Of a stretch of 64,000 nt of DNA, positions 9,395 through 17,861 are shown piece by piece. The notes under the pieces are model-generated. The model searched no databases, was not told where the DNA came from, and was given only the letters and a program-made list of their open reading frames with translations. The stretch covers positions 124,001-188,000 of the forward strand of contig NZ_JAHUWJ010000006.1 of the NCBI RefSeq assembly GCF_019219075.1. The letters are read 5' to 3'. Origin of the DNA: Chitinophaga sp. sic0106 (GTDB lineage: Bacteria; Bacteroidota; Bacteroidia; Chitinophagales; Chitinophagaceae). The first letter of the stretch is position 1. The number at the start of each line of letters is the position of its first letter. Made by a program: the position numbers and the translations under genes.

Positions 9395-9901
9395 ATGTCA
9401 ACAATCAGCCTTTCTGATATTCAAATCAGGAACACTTTACAGCCAGGCGATTTAGGCTATATCGCCTACATTCATGGCGACCTGTACGCCAGAGAATGCG
9501 GCTACGGGCTTAACTTTGAAGCGTATGTGCTCGATGGCCTCAAGGACTTTGCCAGGGAATACAACCCCACCAAAGACCAGGTATGGATTTGCACGCATCA
9601 CAATCGCATCATCGGTTCACTGGTGGCACAGCACCGGGCAGAAAAAGTGCAGCTGCGCTACTTTATTTTCCTGCCCGAATACCGCGGCATTGGCCTCGGG
9701 AAATACCTGATGCAGCAATTCATCGGCTTCATGCAGCAAAATGGAATTCGTCATGCCTTCCTGTGGACTACCGCCGATCAGCAGGCTGCCATCTTCCTGT
9801 ATAATAAATTCGGATTTCAACTCACGGAAGAAAGTACGTCAGAGAGTTTTGATAAACCTGTAACTGAGCGGCGCTACGATCTCATTAACCTGCCAGCATG
9901 A
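9395..9901 (+). CDS. GNAT-family N-acetyltransferase
   Basis: 168 residues. GNAT enzymes move an acetyl group from acetyl-CoA to an amine. The acetyl-CoA loop is visible as PEYRGIGLGKYLM at about residues 94-106, followed by a helix and the AIFLYNKFGF motif B region. The N-terminal stretch (PGDLGYIAYIHGDLYARECGYG) resembles the acetyltransferase half of known MarR-GNAT fusion proteins; here the MarR half is a separate downstream gene overlapping by ATGA (stop at 9899-9901, next start at 9898). The gene follows two dyad operators. The substrate cannot be told. ATG start at 9395, no competing upstream start. Confidence 0.9.
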   Translation: MSTISLSDIQIRNTLQPGDLGYIAYIHGDLYARECGYGLNFEAYVLDGLKDFAREYNPTKDQVWICTHHNRIIGSLVAQHRAEKVQLRYFIFLPEYRGIGLGKYLMQQFIGFMQQNGIRHAFLWTTADQQAAIFLYNKFGFQLTEESTSESFDKPVTERRYDLINLPA

Positions 9902-10335
9902 AAAAAGTAATCGACAAATTCCGGGACTTTAACCGCTATTATACCAGGGTGCTGGGCCTGCTGGACGATCACTTGTTAAACAGCCCCTATTCGCTGGTGG
10001 AAGCCCGTATCCTGTATGAAATCCATGAGCAGGGACCCGTAAGCGCCTCGCAGATCATGGCGGAAATCGACATGGATAAAGGCTACCTGAGCAAAGTACT
10101 CAAGCAGTTCGCCAAGGATGGGTTGATATCAAAACAACTATCCGCCGAAGATGCACGCGTGTCCCTGATATCCTTGACGGCCAAGGGTTTGAAAGCCTAT
10201 CATGCCCTCGATGCCGCCTCGCATCAGCAAATTGAAGCACTCATCAGCGCTTTAAGCAAAGCGGAACGCAGGCAATTAGTGGAGCACATGGAAGGTATCA
10301 GAAAATTGTTATCAGGCAGTACTAAAGACTCCTGA
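9898..10335 (+). CDS. MarR-family transcriptional regulator
   Basis: 145 residues with a winged-helix domain at about residues 30-100: a helix pair around VEARILYEIHEQGPVSASQIM, the recognition helix KGYLSKVLKQFAKDGLI and the wing with DARVSLISLTAKG. The terminal helices form the MarR dimer interface. It overlaps the GNAT gene by 4 bases. The likely binding sites are the two TAGTTGA-type dyads at 9319-9382, so it should repress its own operon and the divergent membrane protein until a small ligand binds. The 3' end overlaps the convergent dehydrogenase gene by 14 bases (10322-10335), so their transcripts have complementary ends. Confidence 0.9.
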   Translation: MKKVIDKFRDFNRYYTRVLGLLDDHLLNSPYSLVEARILYEIHEQGPVSASQIMAEIDMDKGYLSKVLKQFAKDGLISKQLSAEDARVSLISLTAKGLKAYHALDAASHQQIEALISALSKAERRQLVEHMEGIRKLLSGSTKDS

Positions 10336-11119
10336 TTGTTCCTCCATCCACACGAATGGTAGCACCACTGATATAATCCGCATAACGACTACATAAATAA
10401 GTCACCGCAGCAGCAATTTCAGTAGGCTCTCCGAACCTGCCGGTATCATTGGGAATCAGCTCCTGTACGGCTTTATACCGGATCTCCCCGGGATCAGTAC
10501 CCCAGCCAAATTTTGGGGCTGCATTTTGTAACCATTCTTCTACCATCGGATTGATGATCGCACCCGGCGATACGATGTTGGAGGTAATACCCGTTTCCTT
10601 CAATTGCCGCGCAAGTGATACGGAAAGATTGTGGCGCGCCGCAAGCGTTGCGTTATAATGAGGCTGCTCCTTGATGGGCTGTATCGCAAGTCCGCCGCCG
10701 ATATGAATCACCCGGCCCCAGCCTGAATTCTTCATTTGCGGTACCAGCCGCTGCACCATGCGCACATATGAAACCACATTGGAATTGTAAATATCTAACC
10801 AGTCTTCTGCACTGGCTTCACCCCATGACTTATGTGAAGTTACACCGGCATTGTTGACGAGGATGTCAACCGGTCCGGATTGAAGTGCTGCTGCTGCTAC
10901 AGCATCCGCCCCTTCGTTGGTGGAAAGGTCGCCTACAGCTATTTCTGCTGCACCGCCCGCTTGTATAATGGCGGCTGCTACCTGGCTGGCCCGGTCGCTG
11001 TTACGACCATGAATTATTACGGTAGCTCCTTCACTTGCCAGCATTTTTGCAATCGCCTCACCTAAACCGGAGCTGGAACCGGTTACCAAAGCCCTTTTAC
11101 CTTTTAATTGTATGTCCAT
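10322..11119 (-). CDS. Short-chain dehydrogenase/reductase, catalytic Lys replaced
   Basis: 265 residues, the usual size. The Rossmann NAD(P) motif is TGSSSGLG near the N-terminus, with RN at the end of strand 2 (HGRN, suggesting NADP) and NNAG near residue 90. The catalytic Tyr is in PHYNATLAARHNL, where the Tyr-x3-Lys pattern reads Tyr-x3-Leu (codon CTT). The usual Ser before it is replaced by a glycine-rich HIGGGLA. The C-terminus has SGATIRVDGGTIRSL, the normal SDR ending. Similar Tyr-x3-Leu members exist in one SDR subgroup as I recall, so this may be a subfamily trait rather than decay. The substrate is unknown. A perfect palindrome sits 21 bases upstream of the start. Confidence 0.88.
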   Translation of the reverse strand: MDIQLKGKRALVTGSSSGLGEAIAKMLASEGATVIIHGRNSDRASQVAAAIIQAGGAAEIAVGDLSTNEGADAVAAAALQSGPVDILVNNAGVTSHKSWGEASAEDWLDIYNSNVVSYVRMVQRLVPQMKNSGWGRVIHIGGGLAIQPIKEQPHYNATLAARHNLSVSLARQLKETGITSNIVSPGAIINPMVEEWLQNAAPKFGWGTDPGEIRYKAVQELIPNDTGRFGEPTEIAAAVTYLCSRYADYISGATIRVDGGTIRSL

Positions 11120-11140
11120 TGTTTAATTGTTTACTTGTTG

Positions 11141-11160
11141 GTGGTTTGATATCAAACCAC
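11141..11160. promoter_or_regulatory. Perfect 20-bp palindrome in the dehydrogenase promoter
   Basis: GTGGTTTGAT followed directly by its exact reverse complement, ATCAAACCAC, with no spacer. It is 21 bases upstream of the dehydrogenase ATG (11119). The size and symmetry suit a dimeric repressor of the TetR or HxlR kind. The neighbouring MarR dyads have a different half-site, so another regulator is implied; none is encoded next to it. Confidence 0.6.
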
Positions 11161-11232
11161 AGCAAAGGTCCGTTAAACAAGAACAAGCGGTTTTGTTGAG
11201 AGGCTCAATGTACTTTGTTGAAAAGTCCGGAT

Positions 11233-14200
11233 TTATGTGGCGATAATTTTCTCCAGCTGCAATATTTTTTCCAGGGGAGGTTTCGTATAGTAGATTCCGT
11301 TATCTCCATAATTCCTCACCCCACGTATAAACAAATAAAACACCCCACCAAACTGCCGCTCATAATCAAACGCCGGCAATCTTGATTCCAGGTACTTTTT
11401 CACGGCCACCGTATAAATCAGATATTGCAGGTGGTAATTGTTATGGTTCATTTCTGCCTCCAGCGCCTCCCGCTGATAATCCTCCGGCTGATCCCCCAGG
11501 TAGTTCGATTTCCAGTCCAGCACATAATACCGGCCATCATGTTCAAAGAAGAGATCTATTTTCCCGTTCATAATGCCTTCCAGCTCCTGGCCGCCCAGCT
11601 CTGCGAATCGTTTGATACTAACGGTCTGCCCTGCTTCAGAGAGCTCGTTCAGTTCATTGAGCTGGAACACCGGCACGGGGAAGTCGAACTCAAATTCAGC
11701 CATGCGCTTATCCTTGGATACGGAGGAAAGCTGAAAGCTGTGGTTGCCGGTATGTAGCGGCGCTTTCACCACATGCTGCACCAGTTGCAGCAGCATGGGC
11801 TGGTAAGTTTCCTCCTGACCAGGCAGAAATTTTTCGATGGCTACCTGTAGCCAGTGTTCCCATCTGCTGTTATCGGAGAAGCTGATGTTCTCAAAGATAA
11901 AGTGCAGCAGGTTTCCGGTTTTAGCACCACGGCGCAGCGTGTTGAAAATAAATTCATCATAGGCTTCGGTGGCGGTGTCGCCTCGCGGAATCCGCTTCTG
12001 TTCCGCCTTTGCAGCCAGCATCGTGTAACTCAGCTTGCGCCAGTATTCCTCCTTCAGGTGAAAGGATACTTCGCGTTTAGCCGTAGCCGTTGTTTCCTGT
12101 TGTTTAAACCTGCGGTAATGATGCTCCGGTTTGGGGGGGAGTGAAATGGCGAATTCAATCAGCGTAGTATCCCGCCCATAGGTGGTTAGCTCCGTTGTAA
12201 ACGCTTTCAGAGAGGATTCTTTAAATTGGGAGTTAGTGTTTCTGAAAATATAGCATTTATATACGGCACGCGTAATGGCCACATATATCAGTCGCCTGTT
12301 TTCCTGCTCCTGCTGTTGCAGGTAAGCATGGCGCTGCTCTTCCGTTTGCCGGTCGCCCTCAGTGCTGATATATTCACCGGTGGCCGGGTCCCGGAAGCTG
12401 ACAAATTCCTGTTTTTCTTTCTGGTTAAAGTCAAGGTAGGGCGCAAATACGATATTATACGCCAGCCCCTTACTTTTATGAATCGTTACAATCTTCACCG
12501 CCTCCTCATCACTCTCCATCCGCTGCGTGTATTCATCTCCTTCTACAAACATCCCGTCGATACCGCGTTTGAGCCAGGAGATGAGGTCGCGCATGGACAG
12601 GTTGCGGCGACTCTGCACCTGATGTACGATTTCAATCACCTGTAACAGGTTGGTGAGAATGCGTTCACCGTTGTTGTCCTTCATGAGGTTGTTGCGTACG
12701 CCGAAGTCGGCCAGGAAGGCCATCAGCGCCGTATACACGCCGTTGCGGTCCGCCTGTTCCCGGTATTTTCCGAAACATACCAGTACCAGCTCATCATCGA
12801 GGTGAAGGATATCGTCCACACTAAAACCGGTAAGCGCTGATAACAACGCCCGGTTAATAGTGGACCTGTCGGGCGTTTCCATGGCTTCCAGCAGGTAATA
12901 AATTTCCAGCGCTTCTGCGGAGCCCAGTATCTTTATTTCGTCGATGGATACAGCCGGAATGCCCAGCTTTGCCAGCTTTTGTTTTACTTCTGCGCCTTCT
13001 TTCCCGGTTCTTACGAGGATACCGATATCGGAAGGGGTGATCGCGCGCGACTGCCCGCCTGCTGTGATATGGTAGTCAGGGTCCATCAGCAGATGTCCTA
13101 TTTGTGCGGCCACGGCAGCGGCTATGTCTGATTTGTTGCTGCCTTCGTATATGGTAATGGGAATGTCCGGTTGCGATGCTTTGTAGAGCAGTCCTTTGTT
13201 ATTATCGTCCGGACTATCCACGTGAATATACTCGATACTATCTTTTTCGTCGCTGAAACGGAAGGTGTCGAAATCGGGCGAAGGCATGAAAAACTGGTTC
13301 ATAGCCCGTATCATCGGTTCCGAAGAGCGGCGGTTATAGTTCATATTGTACAGGTGCTGTACATTATTGCGGGCGCTGAAATACGTATATATATCCGCTT
13401 TACGCCAGGCATAAATACTTTGCTTGGGGTCCCCGATGTAGAACAGGGTAGTGTTCTGGCCGAATGCACGATCAAAGATTTCATACTGCAACCGGTCTGT
13501 ATCCTGGAACTCATCGATGAATACCGCTTTGTATTTTTCCTGCAATTTTGCCACCAGCTCCGGATTTTCCCGTTTTACCAGGGCGTTGTTGAGGTTGGTG
13601 ATCAGGTCGTCATAGCCAAGGATATTGTTGCGGGTCATATAGCCATAAACCCCGTCCGCCACTACGCTGATGGCGAAGCAGTTGAGCCGGTGATGAATGC
13701 CGGCTACCAGTTTACTGATTTCCTCTTCTATCGCTTCCTGCAAGTCCATGTATTCCATGATCTCAGGAAATAGTTCCGTAAGATAGCCTGGGGGCTTGGA
13801 GGAGTTTTTCTTTGCATAAATAGCTGCTACAAAGGCTTCCGGTATGGAAATGATTTCCGCAAACGCTTTTTTGGCATGCGTGTTTTTACTACACCGGGTA
13901 GTGAGTTCGGCGGTATGTTTGCAAATATAATCGTGCAGCTGCGTGGTGATATCGGTAAGCTTAGCAGCCAGCAGCTGGTATTCCTGCTGCCATTCTTCCT
14001 GTTTGGCAGCACCTATGTAGTAGGTATAGCCTTCCTCGTAGCCGAGGTACTTTTTACCGCTCATGTGTTGCTCCAGCACATTTTGCATACGTGCCCGCAT
14101 ATCCTCCTGCCAGATCAGCTGCAGGAGTTCCGGATGGAGGGTAGTGATATGCCTGCGCCAGAATTTATTCAGCTCCCTTTCCACGATAGGACTGGTATCC

Positions 14201-14649
14201 GGTACCATTTCGGCACCAAAGAGCTGGTCGGTTTCAAAAGCGTATTCGTTGAGTATTTGCTGACAGAAGCTATGGATGGTTAGTACAGAAATCTCATCCA
14301 GCAACAGCACGGCATCGTGCAGCAGCTTGTTGACGCTCTCCGGGTCAGATTTTTCACCGGCCTCCAGCACCAGGTTAATGATGTCATCATTGTCTACCGG
14401 AAATCCGAAACTAACCTGGTACGCCTGCCGCATAAATTTACGGATGCGCTCTTTCAACTCTGCTACAGCGGCTTTGGTAAAGGTTACCATCAGGATCTCC
14501 TTTACGGAAATCTGTTTCTCCAATACCAGTCTTAATACCAATATACCAATAGAGTAAGTTTTTCCGGTGCCCGCACTGGCCTCTATCAGGTTGCTCCCTT
14601 CCATTGGCACTGTAGTCACCTCAAAATTTTTATATCTATCTGTAGTCAT
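11233..14649 (-). CDS. recB: RecB: exodeoxyribonuclease V beta subunit, helicase and nuclease
   Basis: 1138 residues, close to the usual size. As the 3'-5' helicase and nuclease of RecBCD it unwinds and trims double-strand DNA ends before RecA loading. UvrD-type motifs are all present: Walker A ASAGTGKT (24-31), IDEFQDTD at about 378, GDPKQSIYAWR at about 406, TIHKSKGL at about 720 and VAITRA in motif VI. The C-terminal RecB nuclease has GKIDLFF, DWKSN at about 1040-1060 and a QYLIYTVAV helix matching the Q-x3-Y motif, so the nuclease should be active. The start overlaps the recC stop by one base (TAATG). It is last in the recD-recC-recB operon, a gene order different from E. coli. Confidence 0.95.
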   Translation of the reverse strand: MTTDRYKNFEVTTVPMEGSNLIEASAGTGKTYSIGILVLRLVLEKQISVKEILMVTFTKAAVAELKERIRKFMRQAYQVSFGFPVDNDDIINLVLEAGEKSDPESVNKLLHDAVLLLDEISVLTIHSFCQQILNEYAFETDQLFGAEMVPDTSPIVERELNKFWRRHITTLHPELLQLIWQEDMRARMQNVLEQHMSGKKYLGYEEGYTYYIGAAKQEEWQQEYQLLAAKLTDITTQLHDYICKHTAELTTRCSKNTHAKKAFAEIISIPEAFVAAIYAKKNSSKPPGYLTELFPEIMEYMDLQEAIEEEISKLVAGIHHRLNCFAISVVADGVYGYMTRNNILGYDDLITNLNNALVKRENPELVAKLQEKYKAVFIDEFQDTDRLQYEIFDRAFGQNTTLFYIGDPKQSIYAWRKADIYTYFSARNNVQHLYNMNYNRRSSEPMIRAMNQFFMPSPDFDTFRFSDEKDSIEYIHVDSPDDNNKGLLYKASQPDIPITIYEGSNKSDIAAAVAAQIGHLLMDPDYHITAGGQSRAITPSDIGILVRTGKEGAEVKQKLAKLGIPAVSIDEIKILGSAEALEIYYLLEAMETPDRSTINRALLSALTGFSVDDILHLDDELVLVCFGKYREQADRNGVYTALMAFLADFGVRNNLMKDNNGERILTNLLQVIEIVHQVQSRRNLSMRDLISWLKRGIDGMFVEGDEYTQRMESDEEAVKIVTIHKSKGLAYNIVFAPYLDFNQKEKQEFVSFRDPATGEYISTEGDRQTEEQRHAYLQQQEQENRRLIYVAITRAVYKCYIFRNTNSQFKESSLKAFTTELTTYGRDTTLIEFAISLPPKPEHHYRRFKQQETTATAKREVSFHLKEEYWRKLSYTMLAAKAEQKRIPRGDTATEAYDEFIFNTLRRGAKTGNLLHFIFENISFSDNSRWEHWLQVAIEKFLPGQEETYQPMLLQLVQHVVKAPLHTGNHSFQLSSVSKDKRMAEFEFDFPVPVFQLNELNELSEAGQTVSIKRFAELGGQELEGIMNGKIDLFFEHDGRYYVLDWKSNYLGDQPEDYQREALEAEMNHNNYHLQYLIYTVAVKKYLESRLPAFDYERQFGGVFYLFIRGVRNYGDNGIYYTKPPLEKILQLEKIIAT

Positions 14650-17600
14650 TATCTCTTTTTAAAATCGTAGTCCGGAAAAATTTCTGCCAGCGGTTTGATC
14701 ACCTGTTCACACAATTGTCTATAAGCATCACAAATTCCTTCCTGCTCAAAGAATCCCAAATTGTAAACGGCTTTTAGGTATTTGTCACTTTTTCTTCCAT
14801 TACTAAGGTCGGTCAATTCTTGAAGTTCTTTGGCCAAGAATTTATTATCTATTTTGTCCAGGCATTGAGGGTCGACCTTAATTTTAGGATAAAATGGGAG
14901 TATTTTGACCATCCCTTGTTCATATAGGTTTATTAAATTGCCGAGGTGTTTAACCGCGGACTCTCTCGGCAAAGAATTTGCCACAAATGCCTTTTGTTGC
15001 ATACCGGAAATAAACACGAGGCCTTGTAGTTCCCCAGCTGCTATACCTGCTAAATAAGTGATATAAGCTTCGATTAAATAAGTTAACTCATTCTTTGACC
15101 AGGAAACCTTTACCAGATTACCTTCAAATACATCATCTATACTGCATTTAATTATTACATTTTCAATCAGAAGGTCGAAATCTAGCCGCTTTGGCATTTT
15201 ACCGGCAATGTATTCCTTTTGTAAGGCGCGTACTGGATGGACAGCGTCTTCGAGCTTCCGCATAGAGACAAATGCCATATTGCTCAGTGGAAGGGAACCT
15301 TTTTTAACTAAAGTTGATTGTGTATTAGCTGAAACGTTCTGAGCGGGTAGTAAGGTGTTTTTCAACTTCCATTCCTGTAAGTTGGATAAGTTGAATATCT
15401 CAGTTTCATTTAGCAGCAAATTATTATCATTGAGATAGATGCCTAAAACTTTGTTATAGTATGCTTTAAATGGATCTCTAAAAAGTCCGATGAGCATATC
15501 GAGCGTGAAATCTTCCATCATTGGCATTTCCACCTTCTTATGTGGATTGATAAACGGATAGCTCGCTCCGGCATTCGTGTTAAGATAGCTGTAAAGTCCT
15601 GTTGCCGGCTGATTATATTTTCTGCTGAATTCTTGTAAAGGTTGATGGGTAACCATCGCTTTGCGAATGGTGCCCGTGGTGTCCTTAGCGCCGGATTCAA
15701 TATAATCCAGCAGCTCGTCTACCATGGCCGACGGGGGAATGCTCGTGTTATCCTTCACACTGCGGCCCACGTAGCTGATGTACAGGTACTCCTGTGCGGA
15801 GATGATGGTTTCCAGGAACAGGTGCTTGTCATTTTCCCGGATGTTACGGTCGCCACGCTGCGGCTGTTTCGACATAATATCGAATCCGGATTTATTCTCT
15901 TTTCGCGGAAATTTATCATGGTTCAGGCCCAGCAGCGCCACTACCTTAAACGGAATGGAGCGCATGGGAATCAGCGAGCAGAAAGTGATACCACCGTTGG
16001 CAAACAGGCTGGTACGCGTAGCGCCGCTGATTACATGGAGGAGGCTATGCACAAATACATTGAACGGGATGGTATCTTCCATGTATTCGTGTAATATGTT
16101 GAAGTCGGTGAGCTGCTTGATCAGGGAAGCATAGTCCTCGTCTGTTTCATCCTGCTGTTCAAAGATCAGGCTGTGCAGTAATTGCTCGGTGTAAGTCACC
16201 CATTCGGTGATGGTGCGCAGCTGCCGGCGGCCTTCTATGGCGGCAATCAGCACTTTTGCAAAGTGACAGAAGCGGATGATATCGTAGGCGTCCCTTCCTT
16301 CCACGAGGTCCAGCGGGAAAAAGCTTTCCAGGTCATGGCCATATTCGGCTTCGCCGCTCATGCAGATGCCGTACATGATGCGCTGGATGCCGTACTTCCA
16401 GCTTACATAGTGCGTCTGATCATCGCGGGTACCATCAATGCCAAACCGGATGTTGGCGGCCTCTATGATAGGGCGGATATGTACCGGGTCCTGCAGGTTA
16501 AAACGGTTACGGATATACGAAGAATCCAGCAGCTGCATAACCGTTTCTGCCGTGAAGTTTTCTTCGTCCAGCGTTAAGATGGCCTGCAGGGCGTTGAATA
16601 TATTGTCGGTGTCGTTATAGCTTTCATCCGCAATGGTATAGCGGAACTTGTACGGCGCGTGGTTAAATACGGCTTTGATATAGGGAGCATAGGCATCAAT
16701 GTCTGATACCATGACTACGATGTCGCGGGGCGACAATAACTCCTTTCGCTGATCGGAGAGGTACACCAGGTAATTGTACAGTGCTTCTACTTCCCGCACC
16801 GGCGTATAGCAGGCGTTGATGGTAACAGAACCATCCCGTACGTCGTTGATGCTTAACCGGTGGCGGTTGGCGGTGGCGCTGGTGAAAATATCGTGCTGGA
16901 TCTTATGCAGCAGGGTAGTGGGTTTGGGCGGAGTAACACCTACTTCTTCATAAGCATTGATAAAATTATCATATGCAAAGAACAGGCGGAAACTGTTTTG
17001 GATCACCTTACCCCAACCGGTGAGCAGGGCGTTACCAACGGTGGCTTGCTCTTCCAGGTCGCGCAGCCCTTTTGCCCGCCAGCGTGCCAGCTGCTTTTCA
17101 TTGCGTTCCTCAAACCAAAATACGCCAGGGGCGGGGTTGAGGATGTGAAAATGCACGTCTATCACGGCGGATAGCTCATGCAGGATTTTTATGTGGTAGG
17201 CGGTGAGGATGGAGAGGCCGAATACGTGTACGGCAGGGATTTTTGCCTGCAATACGCCGTGTTTCTCGCCTTTTGCCAAAACATCCAGGATATAGTTACC
17301 GATCAGGGTTTTATCGGGAAGTGCATCCCCGGATAGTTGTTTTACCCTTGCCCACAGCCATTCCTGCCATTCTTCTGTTTGGAGGGTGGCGGGGTCGGCC
17401 TGGCTCCAGGCCTGTATCATTTCCGGGCGGTACACCTGGTATTGGTCGAGCAAATCCGCTACTTTTTCTGCCAGCACCATCTTTTTCAGGTTGCTTTCTT
17501 CGCCATGGTCGAGGTAGTAGTTGGCTACCTCGGGATATTGGGCCGTAAATTCTTTTTCGCCCAGCAGTTTAAATATGAGCCAGCTGAGGTTTTGGGACGA

Positions 17601-17852
17601 CATCACATCGATGCTGGGGCCGCCCAGCCACATGTAGAGGTGGAAGAGCAGATCATTGGGTTTCAGAAAGCGTGAGTTGGCTGCAATGCCTTGCCGGTGG
17701 GCTTGTTGCAGTTTCAGCCAGTTGTTCATCCCTTCTGTTTGCGTAATGATATAGTGAGGGTCGAACACGCCGTTGCCGGCATGCCGGAGGTCGTCGATCA
17801 ACCCCTTTGCCAGACTATTCAACGCGTTAGAAACCTTCAGATATAATGCCAT
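14649..17852 (-). CDS. recC: RecC: exodeoxyribonuclease V gamma subunit
   Basis: 1067 residues against about 1120 in E. coli. RecC binds RecB and RecD, splits the DNA strands and scans for Chi with an inactivated helicase fold. Consistent with that, no Walker A motif is visible. Recognisable stretches are the N-terminal TEGMNNWLKLQQA, VHVFGLSILTAYHIKILHEL at about 210-230, REVEALYNYLVYL and the FSLIPMRSIPFKVVALLGLN-type core at about 640 (CSLIPMRSIPFKVVALLGL), all typical of RecC. It begins 9 bases after recD and overlaps recB by one base. The identity is secure from motif and position. The Chi sequence it would recognise cannot be told. Confidence 0.93.
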   Translation of the reverse strand: MALYLKVSNALNSLAKGLIDDLRHAGNGVFDPHYIITQTEGMNNWLKLQQAHRQGIAANSRFLKPNDLLFHLYMWLGGPSIDVMSSQNLSWLIFKLLGEKEFTAQYPEVANYYLDHGEESNLKKMVLAEKVADLLDQYQVYRPEMIQAWSQADPATLQTEEWQEWLWARVKQLSGDALPDKTLIGNYILDVLAKGEKHGVLQAKIPAVHVFGLSILTAYHIKILHELSAVIDVHFHILNPAPGVFWFEERNEKQLARWRAKGLRDLEEQATVGNALLTGWGKVIQNSFRLFFAYDNFINAYEEVGVTPPKPTTLLHKIQHDIFTSATANRHRLSINDVRDGSVTINACYTPVREVEALYNYLVYLSDQRKELLSPRDIVVMVSDIDAYAPYIKAVFNHAPYKFRYTIADESYNDTDNIFNALQAILTLDEENFTAETVMQLLDSSYIRNRFNLQDPVHIRPIIEAANIRFGIDGTRDDQTHYVSWKYGIQRIMYGICMSGEAEYGHDLESFFPLDLVEGRDAYDIIRFCHFAKVLIAAIEGRRQLRTITEWVTYTEQLLHSLIFEQQDETDEDYASLIKQLTDFNILHEYMEDTIPFNVFVHSLLHVISGATRTSLFANGGITFCSLIPMRSIPFKVVALLGLNHDKFPRKENKSGFDIMSKQPQRGDRNIRENDKHLFLETIISAQEYLYISYVGRSVKDNTSIPPSAMVDELLDYIESGAKDTTGTIRKAMVTHQPLQEFSRKYNQPATGLYSYLNTNAGASYPFINPHKKVEMPMMEDFTLDMLIGLFRDPFKAYYNKVLGIYLNDNNLLLNETEIFNLSNLQEWKLKNTLLPAQNVSANTQSTLVKKGSLPLSNMAFVSMRKLEDAVHPVRALQKEYIAGKMPKRLDFDLLIENVIIKCSIDDVFEGNLVKVSWSKNELTYLIEAYITYLAGIAAGELQGLVFISGMQQKAFVANSLPRESAVKHLGNLINLYEQGMVKILPFYPKIKVDPQCLDKIDNKFLAKELQELTDLSNGRKSDKYLKAVYNLGFFEQEGICDAYRQLCEQVIKPLAEIFPDYDFKKR

Positions 17853-17861
17853 AGTAGTTTT

